A DNA stretch of 64,000 bases from Rhipicephalus microplus (taxonomy: Eukaryota; Arthropoda; Arachnida; Ixodida; Ixodidae). Location of the stretch: NCBI RefSeq assembly GCF_043290135.1, contig NC_134710.1, positions 252,390,092-252,454,091 on the forward strand, given 5' to 3'. Below the pieces are notes generated by a model. That model was not told the DNA's origin. It searched no databases and saw only the letters and a list, made by a program, of their open reading frames with translations. Position numbers and translations under genes: made by a program. Below are positions 21,468 through 32,700 of the stretch, piece by piece (within the stretch, counting starts at the first letter, position 1; every line of letters begins with the position of its first letter).

Positions 21468-21857
21468 CGTAGTACTTTCAGCAAGTATAATTGTAACTGT
21501 TGCTTCATTGTGTTGCGTGAGCAGATGACACGCGGCATTAACTGAGTGCGTATAAACAAACAACGTCGTTTGTACCCCGCGTTTGCACGGCCGTTGTCAA
21601 GCGCGGCTATCATTTTTCGCGCTTCTTTCTGGCAATACTTTTCCGCGCACCTATCTTCGCAGCGTAGTACTTTCAGCAAGTATGATATTTAACTGTTGCT
21701 TCATTGTGTTGCGTGAACAGGTGACACGCGGCAATAAGTGAGTGCGTGTAAACAAACAACGTCGTTTGCACCTCGTGTTTGCAGGGCCAGTTTCATGCTT
21801 TGCTATCATTTTTCGCGCTTCTTTCTCGTGAGGCTTTTCCGCGCACCTATCAGCGAA
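21468..21857 (+). repeat. Two-unit tandem duplication, about 195 bp each
   Basis: CGTAGTACTTTCAGCAAGTA occurs at 21468 and again at 21663. The sequence that follows is about 90% alike in both units, through ACAAACAACGTCGTTTG and TTTTCGCGCTTCTTTCT. It lies upstream of the transposase start inside the P-like element, so it may be promoter or 5' UTR sequence. Confidence 0.8.
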
Positions 21858-21974
21858 TTTCGCTAAGTAATCAGGAATGTTAGTTTACGGTTTCTCTCGT
21901 TTCTGTCTCGTGCAGCGGCCTACACACACAAGTCTCCGTGGTTCATTCGGCTGTGATGACCCGCGTCAGGTGCG

Positions 21975-23092
21975 ATGGCGTACTGTTGCGTGCCCGGTTG
22001 CAAGTCTTCGTTTTGTCGTTTTTGGGAAGTTGACGAAACGGTTGAGTTCATGGAGACTGTCTATCGGTGGTTTCTGTTGATGGATGTGAGCAACTGCTCC
22101 CAACACATCCATCAAAACAACCCAGACTCCAGGCAGTTTGACTCTGAGAGCGATGAGCGCCTGGAGTGGTTAGAGACAACCTTCATAGACTATCTTTCTA
22201 CCATAAAACGCCAATGCCTTGCAAAGAACTTCTTGACAAAGGAAACATACCAAGGCTTGGTCATGAACACACATTCTAATGTCGAGTGCGTTCGGTATCT
22301 GTTGACAGAGAGTCATTTTCTTTTTGTGCTGACCAGGAAAATGTCTTCTGACTCCATTGAGTCGTTCTTCGGGTGGCTGAGAAAGTCAGCAGGGAGCAAC
22401 GACCAAACAGATGCCAGAGCTGTTCTGTCTAGAATCGAGAAAATGTTGAAAACGGGCATTGCTTCCAAATCTGACTGCAGTAATGTCATCTCTGTGGAAA
22501 ACAGCAATTCTTCGTCGGCAATGCTGCGAGATCAGCCAGTCATTGCTGTGCAGGCTGCGGAACATTTCCCGAGGGAAGCGTTAATAGCGCTATCAAAGAA
22601 CCTGAGCGAGGGCAACGAACTACTTCCGACGCCAGATATAGCGGCTCTAGCTATGGTCGGAGGCTACCTGGCAAGAGCCATAGGTGAGAGGACCTCCTGC
22701 GAAGAGTGCTTGAGCCTGCTGACAAAGCCGGGTTCTTCAGGGACGTCAGATGCCCTGATCAAACATCAAGACAGGGGCGGGCTCCTCTAGCCATCTGGAG
22801 ATTGCTACACGTTCTCTACTGCCTGAGAAAGTACATTGAGGTTGTGCTAGCGAAAAGAAGACACCTGAAGCACCCGCTCAAAGAGGCCGTGGACAACGCT
22901 GCCAATGTACTTCGCGAGCGCAATCTTCTCGTGTGTACGATGCCTGGGCACCATGAAAAGCTCCTGGATGTGCTGCTCATAAAGTTCTTCCGTCCCATTT
23001 TCACGAATTTTGCAATGAAAGTGACGGACAAGCATGGCTTTTTGAGGGTCTTCGAAGTGAAGCCATTTTCGCGAAAAGTGCTAAAATTGTGA
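21975..23092 (+). pseudogene. P-element/THAP9-like transposase, internally deleted and frameshifted
   Basis: The product would be a zinc-dependent DNA transposase of the P superfamily. The N-terminus MAYCCVPGCKSS is the start of a THAP-type C2CH zinc finger, but the rest of the finger is absent. Residues from about 80 resemble the C-terminal half: FLTKETYQGLVMNTHSNV and SSDSIESFFGWLRKSAGSND, the latter corresponding to the S.D.LE.FFG.R..GG motif of P/THAP9 proteins. The catalytic core between them is missing. A frameshift near 22740 moves the reading to a second frame ending ..PFSRKVLKL at 23092. AATAAA-type signals follow near 23200. 271 residues in the first frame is well short of the usual 750-900. 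Confidence 0.75.
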
Positions 23093-23523
23093 TTGCTGCT
23101 TGTGAACAGTGTCAACGAGGGTACTAAAGCTCGTCAGACTGTGTGCGTGTGAGGAACGTTTCGATCGACGCCCTCTTGTTCGTTTCCGCAGGTTGCGAAT
23201 AAATAATTACGCAATAAACAAGTTTCTCTAGCGTTTCCTTGAAAGTATGGTGTTCTGTTCAGTGTGCTATCTTGAACACTTATTCTTTCTCTCTTGCGTA
23301 TGTTCTCTCCTAAATATTTAAGTGGCACACGGGAATGGTATCACACTTTTGTTTTTTAAGCTTGCCGCGCTTACAAACGCGCAACGAAGGACCCACCCGT
23401 CAGTGCCGGCGGTAGCACCGGAGTCAGTGAACAGGCTCTGCCGGTTCTGAGAAGACAGCGCCGCCTGGTGGTGATTGCGGGAACTCAGCCTGACGGTCGG
23501 CTCCCTTTGATCCCGGCGGCAAA

Positions 23524-23553
23524 GCGCAGGCACAGAAAATAAAGGAGGCTATG
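23524..23553 (-). repeat. Right TIR of the P-like transposon
   Basis: Reverse complement of 21253-21282 with one mismatch, ending GGCTATG before the target-site duplication. Confidence 0.88.
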
Positions 23554-23877
23554 ACCGTGGTCGTGGTCGTTTTTCGTGGCGGCCACAGCGCTTGCCATGA
23601 AGAGCCACCTCTCGGCGAACAGTAGAAGCTCCGACGCAATGGCAGCGCCCAATGGGGACACTGACGCGAATCTGCTCATACGACAGACACAAAACTACAA
23701 GCGGGCCTTCGATTTTGACTCTAAGGCACTCATGTATGACGAGGATAATGGCAATCTCAAGGTGTTGGCCATCGACCTCTTCCGCAAGGGTATCGAGGAA
23801 CTACAGAAAGGCATCGCCATCGACTTCTCTTTAGGAAAAGGTCCTTCATGAGAGCGAGCGCACAGGCTTACTGAGTT
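23554..23877 (+). pseudogene. SPAST: Spastin retrocopy A, first (duplicated) MIT unit
   Basis: Homologous to the hairpin-to-MIT part of spastin. It reads GDTDANLLIRQ and AFDFDSKALMYDEDN, then FRKGIEELQKGIAIDFS, matching the MIT (microtubule-interacting and trafficking) helices. It stops at TGA after LGKGPS and then jumps back to the start of the same segment at 23878. This is a partial tandem duplication of about 325 bp. Its left edge is interrupted by the P-like transposon, the outermost spastin-like bases being 21240-21252. Confidence 0.8.
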
Positions 23878-25102
23878 CACCGTGGTCGTGTTCGGTTTTG
23901 GCGGCGGCCGCAGCGCTCGCCATGATTAGCGCCACTACGGCCACCTCTCAGTGACCAGTAGAAGCTCCGGCGCAATGGAAGTGCGCGATAGGGACCCTGA
24001 CGCGAATCCGCTCATACGACAAAAACAACACCACAAGCGGGCCTTCGATTTCGACTATGAGGCGCTCAAGTATGACGAGGATAATCGCAGTCTCAAAGTG
24101 TTGGCCATCGACCTCTACCGCAAGGGTATCGAGGAACTACAGAAAGGCATCGCCATCGACTTCTCTCAAGCAAAAGGTCCTTCATGGGAGCGAGCGCACA
24201 TGCCTATTGATAAGGTGAAGGTGAACCTCGTCATGGCCTACGACAGGATCGACTTCTTCGAGGGCATGGTCACGATAGAAAACCTCGGCGATGACTTGCG
24301 CTGCTATGCGACCGTGGCCCGGCCTCAGGCCGACCAGAAGTGCCGAGCATGGCAGAAGGCAGCACCCGGCCACGACGCAGCCAAAAAACTGAGTCGCCGC
24401 TTCTGACGCCACGTTCGGGTGATACGCTGAGGAACCAGGCTACAACGGCATCGCGGACCGGATTGGCGACGCAGGCAGTCGCCCTACGGGCCCACACACT
24501 ACCTCGAAACACAATGGTCGGAGGTGCTTGGATGACGGCCAAGTCCCCGTCGTCTAATTCAACTGCCAATGAAGCTGAACCAACGCCTACAACATCGAGG
24601 CAGCGGCTCCACCAGCAGCAACCAAACGCACTACAGCCCAATGATCGGCTGCCACCGGCCGCAGCAGCGTGGCCCGGCTCCCGAGGACGATCCTTTCATG
24701 GCGGTAGCGAAGGAAGTCGGGTATCGACAATAGGAGACGTCCGCTCGCAACTCGCCCAGAAGATCCTCGACGAGGTCGTGACGGTGGGTCTTTGGTGCTT
24801 TTCAGTGACATTGCTGGCCAAGAGGTGACCCAGCAGGCACTCAGTAAAATGATTATCCTGCCCACAGACCGGCCAGAGCTGTTCACAGGTCTAAGAGCAG
24901 CGCCTTAGGACCTGTTGCTCTTTGTGCCACCAGACAACAGGAAGACAATGCGGACGAAAGCAGTCACTCAGAAATCCCACTGTACGTTCTTGAACATCAG
25001 CGTGTCCTCGCTGACTCCCATATACGTTGGTGAGGAAAAGAAGCTGGTTCGCGCTTTGTTCTCTGTTGCACGAGAGCTGGAGCCCAGCTTTCTTTTATTT
25101 AG
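23878..25102 (+). pseudogene. SPAST: Spastin (AAA microtubule-severing ATPase) retrocopy A, truncated
   Basis: Functional spastin uses its MIT domain for ESCRT/endosome binding and its AAA domain to sever microtubules. In order: MIT at 24030-24270 (AFDFDYEALKYDEDN ... YRKGIEELQKGIAIDFS), a linker matching copy B (TLRNQATTASR, LPRNTMVGGA) and AAA onset ([10 protein letters not shown] near 24750). Then come [16 protein letters not shown], a Walker A too decayed to bind ATP (PPDNRKT), [11 protein letters not shown] and [16 protein letters not shown]. It ends at about 25102, just before Walker B. No introns are present. There are at least five stops or frameshifts. After 25102 the sequence matches the 3' flank of copy B, so the C-terminus has been deleted. 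Confidence 0.85.
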
Positions 25103-25370
25103 GTATGGTAGGTTAATTATTAATACTGGTGTTTCTTCCTGATATAAAGTAATTTTGTTTCATGCGAGACTGCTTGAATAATAAAACCTACTGTCATATT
25201 TTATAGGTTTATTTATTACTTTTGATTTCATGTTTCTTTTTTGCTTAGGTATTGTTATGATAGTGAACATTGTGTTACTTTGGTTGTGAAATCTGTATCG
25301 ATTTCAACAAAAATGTAAGAGAAGTATTGGTTTACACACGTATATTAGGTAAGAAAGCCTGTGGCGGGTG
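25103..25370. repeat. 3' flank of the spastin retrocopy (left arm)
   Basis: Inverted homologue of about 45610-45890. Shared landmarks include GTTAATTATTA, TTTCATGCGAGACT, GCTTAGGTA and ACACGTATATTA. This match beyond the pseudogene supports the inverted duplication. Confidence 0.65.
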
Positions 25371-25735
25371 CACAAGAAGGTTAAGCATGGGGACGTGTGT
25401 ATTCGAAGTGTATGTAATTAATACATTATAAATTGTGCTTCATAAAAAGAGTACATATGCTCATCGAAATGATTAACCAGAGTGAGTGCTCACAGTGCAG
25501 ACCGCTTGATGAATATTTTTTGTGGAGAGCAATAGTTTCATATTTACTGTAGAAAACGGCAATAAAAATAATTCAAAAGCGCTCATTGGGTTGGACTCGT
25601 ATTCTTTCTAATATAGGAAGCTGTAGGCACCAAAAGATAATATGCTTTCACTTATGTCAGCGAAAATGTCCGTGTATTTGTTTGCTATCCCCGTTTTTTA
25701 TGCTTGTTAATGGACTCAGTATGATTTATATTATT
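25371..25735. other. No gene recognised
   Basis: AT-rich DNA present only in the left arm. The right arm jumps directly to the tandem-repeat element. Confidence 0.45.
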
Positions 25736-25748
25736 TCAATTATTCGAA
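25736..25748. repeat. Left target-site duplication of LINE D
   Basis: TCAATTATTCGAA, identical to 28754-28766. Confidence 0.85.
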
Positions 25749-28700
25749 CCTCATCATCATCAAGCGGTCGTGCAGAATGAAGGTACCGACAGACAAAGTG
25801 CATGGATGATTTGAGGCTGGCAAGACGTATTCAAAAGAAAATGCAGCGGCACATGGATAAACTGGCTAGGCGACGTTGGAAATCCTTTTGCGAGTCGTTG
25901 GATGCACGAAAGCCCCTATCAGTGATATGGCGAACTGTCCGGGGTCTTAGCACAACCCTGGGTTAGCGACACCCGTTTACATCTCTGGCACTTCACCTTC
26001 GATGCAGAGAGATTGACGTCGCAGAATCTTTCTGTACAAGAATTGCCGGTGATTCCAGTTTCACAGTATCAAGAACGTGAACATTTGACAACCCACCGCC
26101 CTCACGTGATCGCCGTATGGAATGCCAGTTTTCTATGGATGAGCTAGAGGCGGCACTGGCTCTGTGCAGACGTTCTTCAGCAGCCGGTCCTGACGGCATT
26201 ACCTATCGTGCCCTTTGTAATCTTGGAGACGAAGCTCGGAAGGCACTCTTACGCCTATACAATGACTCCTGGCAGACTGGTACAGTTCCCAAGGCATGGA
26301 AGTCAAGTCACCTCATTCCACTTCTAAAAGCTTGTGAATCTCCTTTGGATATTGCCTCATACCGTCCTATCGCACTTGCCAGTTGTGTGGGAAAAACGAT
26401 GGAACGAATGATACTAACACGAATGCAGTAGTATTTAGAGCACTACGAAATCTATCCAGTATTCATGACCGGATTCAGGCGCAGCCATTTGTCAATCGAC
26501 AACGTTGTTGATTTGGTGACATATGTTCAACACCAGAAAGCCTGTAAGAGACTGTGCGCCGCCCTGTTTCTTGACGTTAAGGGGGCTTACGACAATGTCA
26601 CCCAAGAAGCCATCCTTAGTGCTTTGAAAACAGTAGGTCTTGGTGGCAAGATATATATGTGGGTGTACAGCTACTTACAGCTGAGATCATTTCACGTCAT
26701 GACAGCGAATGACCCAACACCTGATTATTACAGCAGCCGGGGAGTTCCTCAGGGAGGAGTGCTAAGCCCTACGCTTTTCAACCTAACTCTCATTGGTCTA
26801 GTCGAGCAGCTACCTAGCACTGTAGAACTTTCTGTCTATGCTGATGACATCTGCATTTGGACATCAGATGTGACAAGGCCTCAGCTTCGCGCCCGCTTTC
26901 AGAAGGCTGCTACAACGACGTCATGCTATCTTCGTAAACAAGGCCTCGAGATGTCCTGCGGAAAATGTGCAGTGGTAGCGTTCACGCGGAAACCAATGTC
27001 TGCTTAGAGTATATCGATTAATGAAGAATACATATCGTTCAGCAGAAGCCACAGGTTCTTGGGAGTCATAATAGATAGAAACCTGTCGTGGACTCCACAC
27101 GTGAACTATGTGAAGAAGCGGCTGATCGCAATATGCCACATGTTCAAATTCCTTGCAGGAAAGAATTGGGGAAAGCCCATACCATCCATGCTACAACTGT
27201 ACAGAGTGCTGTTTATCGGATTCTTACGGTACAGCTTACCTGCAATATCTAACACTGGCAAGACCAACCTGCGCGCAATTCAGAGCATTCAAGCCCAAGC
27301 ACTTAAGATATGCCTTGGAGTACCCCGCAGTGCTTCAGCGGCTGAAACCATTGCCATCGCTCAAGATCACTCGATGAATACGCATATTATTACCGAGACA
27401 ATGCGCATGCACCTCAGGCATTATGCCAGGACCCCTTCTCACCACCTGGCGAGCCTAGCTGCTGAAAGGCCCCGCACGACATACGGCACTATTGTCTACA
27501 AGCATCGTTCATCGTTTGCTGAGACATACGCACCTGCATCAAAGCCACTGCTTCCTCCTTGGAGCTTGAGCCGGCCGCGAGTTCACTTAATGATTCCAGG
27601 AATGAGGAGAAAGTCGGACTTACCGACACATGCCCTGAAACAACTGAGTCTATTCCTACTGGAACAAAACTACAGTAACCACGTGCACATTTACACGGAT
27701 GGCTCGACTACGCCGTCTAGTTCAAACACAGCAGTGGTTATACCATCACAAGGGGTAACTCCGTGTTTCAAGACTTCACATGTGACAACGTCTACGACGG
27801 CAGAACTCGAGGCTCTGCGTAATGCACTGGAACTCTTCAATTCGGAAGAAAGACCAGGTAAATGAGCTGTGTTTTCTGACTCAAAACCAGTGTTACAGTG
27901 TCTGATATCAGTTCTCCGACGCGGATTCCATGACCAGTTGACCTACCAAACAGTGAAACTTCACCACCTTTTAATACAAAAAGGCCACGACATCGTCTTT
28001 CAGTGGTTACCTGGGCATTGTGGTATAGGCGGTAATGATTCTGCAGATCATGCTGCTCGCACGTCACATAAAGAAACAAACAGCGTTCCGATTCCGATTC
28101 CAAGAGCGGATGCGGCGAGGCAGATTCGTCAACTGGCTCGCAGTCTCACACTGACTGAGTGGAACAAACCAAGCCTACGACGTACACGACTGCACGAGCT
28201 CGACCCTTCACTACAACTCCGGCCTCCACCCGGCCTACATCGACGTGCAGCTTCGCTTCTCTATCGCCTTTGGCTGGGAGTTGCTTTCACGGAAGCTTAT
28301 ACCACGTTAATTGGAATTACTGACAGTGCGGCGTGCGATGTTTGCAGCACCGACGAAAATATCGAACACCTGCTGTGTCATTATCCTCGATTTGCCTCAG
28401 ATAGACAAGTACTTGCCAACGCAATGCGGCGACTGGATGATCGGCCTCTTTCTGTGCTGGTGCTATTACAGCAACGTACACATGCCTCGACAGCTCACAA
28501 GGCAGTGAAAGCCCTGCTGTGTTTCCTGAGAAAGACAGGCTTGTGTCAACGCCTCTGACATGTGGTAGAGTTCTACACGCTGCAGTGAAATTACTGTCAG
28601 TCTCTCTCTCTCCCCAACCCCCTTTCTTCCCTCTCTTCCCTCTTTCTCGTCTTTCTTGTCCCATTCCTTAATCCCCCAGTGTAGGGTAGCCAACCGGATG

Positions 28701-28753
28701 TCTTTCTGAATAACCTCCTTGCCTTCTCCCTTTTTGTTGCTTCCTCCTCCTCC
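25749..28753 (+). mobile_element. I-clade-type LINE (LINE D), 5'-truncated, with 13-bp TSD
   Basis: Bounded by perfect 13-bp direct repeats. It carries the RT and RNase H part of ORF2, then a 3' UTR with long pyrimidine tracts (CTCTCTCTCTCC, CCTCCTCCTCC) ending at 28753. 5' truncation before the RT is typical of LINE insertions. It is absent from the equivalent place in the right arm, so it is younger than the inverted duplication. Confidence 0.88.
25802..28558 (+). pseudogene. LINE D ORF2 fragment: reverse transcriptase + RNase H
   Basis: One continuous reading frame of about 918 codons with no frameshift, interrupted only by five stop codons (near 25964, 26078, 26429, 27005 and 27863). Motifs: SSAAGPDGITYRAL (RT finger), ALFLDVKGAYDNV (RT motif A, first Asp), GVPQGGVLSPTLFN (motif B), VYADDI at about 26838-26855 (catalytic box), and FLGVIIDRNLSW. 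RNase H follows with HIYTDGSTTPSSS, TAELEALRNAL, AVFSDSKPVL and LPGHCGIGGNDSADHAAR, so all the catalytic acidic positions are visible. The end carries a CDVCSTDENIEHLLCHYPRF zinc-knuckle-like motif. The RNase H supports the I/LOA/Ingi group over Jockey. Confidence 0.88.
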
Positions 28754-28766
28754 TCAATTATTCGAA
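28754..28766. repeat. Right target-site duplication of LINE D
   Basis: TCAATTATTCGAA, identical to 25736-25748. Confidence 0.85.
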
Positions 28767-28883
28767 AGTTCTTGAAGACCTTAGGCTTATGCATTTCCAA
28801 CAAAAAATTTTCACGCACTACTGAATTTCATCCATGTTTCCTAATTGCGAAGCATTTCTTAGTGAACTTCGGCAAATTTGAGC

Positions 28884-28928
28884 TTATCTATCTATCTATC
28901 TATCTATCTATTTATCTATCTATCTATC
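28884..28928. repeat. (TATC)n microsatellite
   Basis: About eleven TATC units with one TATT variant. Confidence 0.95.
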
Positions 28929-28959
28929 CGCCTATTGCTTATGACTCTCCTGTCGTTTC

Positions 28960-29755
28960 GATAATTGTATTACTACCTAAATTGTTATAGCATTACATGA
29001 GTGTATAGCGAGCATAGTGACTAGTCATAACATGAAAATCATGAGATGTATGTCATGAATGTCAAGATGCACAATTCATGGTCTCGTTGCTTTTGCGCTG
29101 GTTTCGCAAGCTTAACATGTACCGAATTAAGCATTATGGGACGTCAATGAATGACGAAGGTATATGACTGGTGTAAACATGATAATCGTGACAAGCATGT
29201 CATGTAAGAACATGTCAACATACCACACTCACGATGTGCTCATGGCCATTTCGCTAGCACCACATATACTAAATTTGGTATCACTTGATGTGAACAGATG
29301 ACAAAGGTAAATGACACGTTCAAACATGATAATCTTTATTTGCGTGGCATGTATAACATGATAAAATTCTGCACTCATAGCGCCCTCGCCGTCATTTTAC
29401 TGGCTCCACATATACCAAGTTCGATATCACACGACGTTAATGGACGACGAAAGTGAATGAGGTGTTTAAACATAATAATCAAGACATATAAGGCATGTAC
29501 GGCATAATTGACGTCCGCCTCGTAACGTTGCGCTGATTTTAAAGTGACATATTAACCTTCCCCGTTCGTGCTTCGCATATTATCGATTCCTACTGTACGT
29601 GGGATCTGCCTTTTCTTCACGTTATTTGTTTTGTTCATATCATTATAATATTTCTCGAATAAGACTAGAGGGTTCGCCACTTCATTCCCATAGAGGCATT
29701 GTCACTCTGGAAAAAAGCAGTCTCATCAAGAGCGGCATTATGAATAAGCTCGTCA
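28960..29755 (+). repeat. Interspersed element with about 150-bp internal tandem repeats (left arm)
   Basis: Three diverged units of about 150 bp. Each contains a TAAACATGATAATC-like segment followed by GCATGTA, and an ACATATACYAAATT-like segment near 29270-29280. The whole stretch, including a non-repetitive tail with AAGACTAGAG and AAGAGCGGCATTAT, is collinear in inverted orientation with 44840-45620. The family is not identified. A roughly 149-bp satellite is reported from Rhipicephalus microplus, but I cannot test identity here. Confidence 0.65.
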
Positions 29756-32700
29756 TCATCTGCTCTTTATAAATACCTCCACAACACCGTCTTGAAAAAT
29801 ATGAATTCTTGTCCCTCATAGACGAACTTCCAGAAACCTACCTTGTATTAGGAAACTTTGATGCACATGGTAGCCTCTGAGGTGACGCTCGCTGCGATGC
29901 GCGGGGTCACCGAATTGAACGGTTTCTGTTTTTGCCGGTGCATGCTTCCTGAATCGGAAAGAACCAACATATTACAACATCGCTTTAAATGCGTACTCAA
30001 CAATAGACTTCAGCATAATATCCCCATCCCTGCTGCTTCTAGTTAAATAGGCAGCCATTATTACTCCATAAGGTAGTGACCATTTTCCTATCGTTATCAG
30101 CACATCGAAAACAAATACAAGTCCTGCACAGGTTCTGAAATGGCTCACCGACATAGCAGATTGGGAAAAGTTTCAAAAACTGACTTTATTAACTTGGACT
30201 GACATGGCGGCGTCAAGCATAGAGGATGCTCTGTGCTACTCTACAGCATTCCTGGTTGATACAACAACGAAATGTATTCCCCAAACATGTGGACCCTCAA
30301 TCGAACGACGAGTCCCATGGTGAAATAATGAGCGCCGTGATTCGCAAAAAACAAAAACAAAATAAGGCATGGAAGTTTCTCAGGGACTTCCCCGCCACGG
30401 TGGTCTAGTATGGCTGGTAAGGTGGCAGGACAAAAAGCACATTCACTTCTTTAGTGTACACACAAGGGGAGAGTTTGGAACACATCCATGGCTAACACTC
30501 TCGGAGCGCACTTCGAACAGGTCTCCAGCTCAGCACACTTTAGTGAAGCGTTTCGACGATACAAAAGCAGAATAGAAAACAGAGGTTAGAGCGCAAATCC
30601 ACAACCCATGAGGCACACAATGAACCTTTCTGTTTGGCTGAATTACAAGCCTCACTTACCTGCTGCAATAAATCTACCCCAGGCCTGCAACGCGTGGCAT
30701 ATGAAATCTTGAACCACCTGGCCACTGAAACCGAGAAAGCTCTCCCCTCCCTGTATAAGCAATACGGTCTTCCGGTGAACCACCTGCAGCCTGGAAGGAA
30801 GCTATCGTTATCCCACTTCCAACGACCCGGCCTAGCCTTCCAGCTACAGGCCAATAGCGGTAATCTGTCTTTACAAGGTCTTTGAGAAAATTAATAACAA
30901 GTGCCTGATGCAATTCCACCAAATTAATGGCCTACTTGGCCCATGCCAGTGTGGGTTTCGAAGGGCTTGGTCAACCACTGACCACCCTGTCTGTATTGAG
31001 GCACAAATTCAAGACGCTTTGGTTCAGAAGCAATGTTTCCTTTCTGTTTTCCTCAATATAGAAAATACATTTGGCACTACAAGGCATTTTGGAATATTGC
31101 GAGACCTGTCACATTTTGTTGTGCGGGGTAGAATGCTGACACTCACCGAAAGCTACCTGTCCCTTCGTACATTCTGTGTCCGAGTTGGCACTGTTTTATC
31201 TCGAATATTTGTCCAAGAATCATGAGTTTCACAAGAAGATGTATTGATCTGCACGCTTTTTTATGTTAAAATGAGTTCCTTGCACTGCAATGAAATGAAT
31301 TTTTTACTGCATATATGTAGATAATTTCCAGATTAGTTCCAAATCGTGCAACATCTCGATGTGCCAACGTCGAGTTCAACTGGGTTTGAACAAGGTATAT
31401 ATATGGGCAGATGAGAACCGTTTCATACTCAACGCGCAAAATAGCACTTGGGTCTTGTTCTGCTGAAAAAGGGGCCTCCATCCTGTCCCCAATATTGACC
31501 TGCATGGTTAACCTCAGTCAGTGAAGACCAAGAACCAGTTTCTTGGACCTATTTTTGACACAAAACTGATCTCCATCTAGCACATCAAAATCATAAAAGA
31601 CAGGTGTTTAAAAAGAATGAATAGTTTGAAAGTGTTGTCACCCACTACGTGGGGCAGTGGCAAGAAATATCTGACAAATTTATATAAAAGCCTCCTATGC
31701 TAATGCCTAGATTACGTTGTTATGATCTATCAGTCAGCAACACCATCAGCCTTAAAGATTCTCGACCCTGTCTACCATCCAGGCATTCGCCTCTCTACGG
31801 GTGCTTTTCTAACTAGCCCTGTGGAAATCCTGTACGTAGATTCGAATGAATGGTCGCTTCACCTCCAAAGATGTTACCTGTCTTTTTTGTACTCTCTGAA
31901 GGTTAAGGCAGGCAAGAAACACCTCTCTCGTTTTACAAACAATGGTTTTTCTCTTCCTGGCTTGTTCGAGAACCGTCTTTCGTTGAGGCAGCCCCACTCG
32001 CTCGTGTTAGGGGCCTGTCCAAAGAAACAAGTGTGCTCCATCTCGAACGCAGTTTGGTTGCTCCTGCAGCATATCTGTCACCGTGGCAGTGACAGCTTAT
32101 AGACTTTGATGTCTCTTTTGTTCAAGTCACAAAGCACGTCCTTTGCAATCATACATATCTACTTACTGGAACTGCAACATAAATACACATGCCATGAGTA
32201 CTTTACCAATGCCTCAAAGTCCAACACTTCTGTGTCATACGTAGCGGCAGGCCAATCCTATTCCAAGGCTGGCGTTCTTCATCCTGATGCAAGCATTTTC
32301 ACAGGAGAAGGTTTTGCAATACTTGCGGTCGTAAAACACATCAAACAGATAAAATATAAAATGGCGGCAACATACACAAATTCCCTAAGTGTGGTCAAAG
32401 CCCTGAAAACTCCCCAAAACACAAGAACCCCGTGCTCGTGTCAGTTAATTCACTTCTGTGCACACTGTACACATCAAAACAGCATGTCGCTGTCTGCTGG
32501 GTGTCAGGGCACCATGAGATACAAGGGAGCGTTTTGGCCGACAAGCTGGCTGCTTCCGCCAATGACACTTGAAACCTTTTCTAGAACGAAAGCTCAGGGG
32601 GCATTGGCAGAGCACGTGAGATAAACACACAGACAGTAAACTCAATGCTATTAAGCCGCAACTAGGTTATTGGCCACCCCTATCAAAATGACGACACACT

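Larger units (their letters stand above)
21253..23553 (+). mobile_element. P-element-like DNA transposon (THAP9/P superfamily), 2301 bp
   Basis: The ends are 30-bp terminal inverted repeats, 21253-21282 and 23524-23553, starting CATAGCCTCCTTTATTTTCT with one mismatch over the 30 bp. The element is flanked by 7-bp direct repeats (ACCGTGG). P elements normally make 8-bp duplications, so the length is close to expectation. Inside lie a tandemly duplicated 195-bp segment (21468-21857) and a broken transposase gene (21975-23092). Insertion is into the hairpin/MIT-coding part of a spastin pseudogene. The neighbouring duplicated spastin unit shows the empty site. The transposase is truncated and frameshifted, so the copy is non-autonomous. 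Confidence 0.85.

Noticed and set aside
25090..25115. Spastin homology in copy A ends at a position close to a known spastin exon boundary and is followed by a GT, suggesting intron retention.
   Set aside because: The sequence after 25102 matches the 3' flank of copy B (about 45890 downwards, inverted), so the end is a deletion joining spastin to its flank and not an exon-intron border.
30398..30440. SINE 5' head (CCCGCCACGGTGGTCTAG).
   Set aside because: Only about 18 bases match and no SINE body follows. The stretch lies inside LINE C ORF2 and may be chance or LINE sequence.
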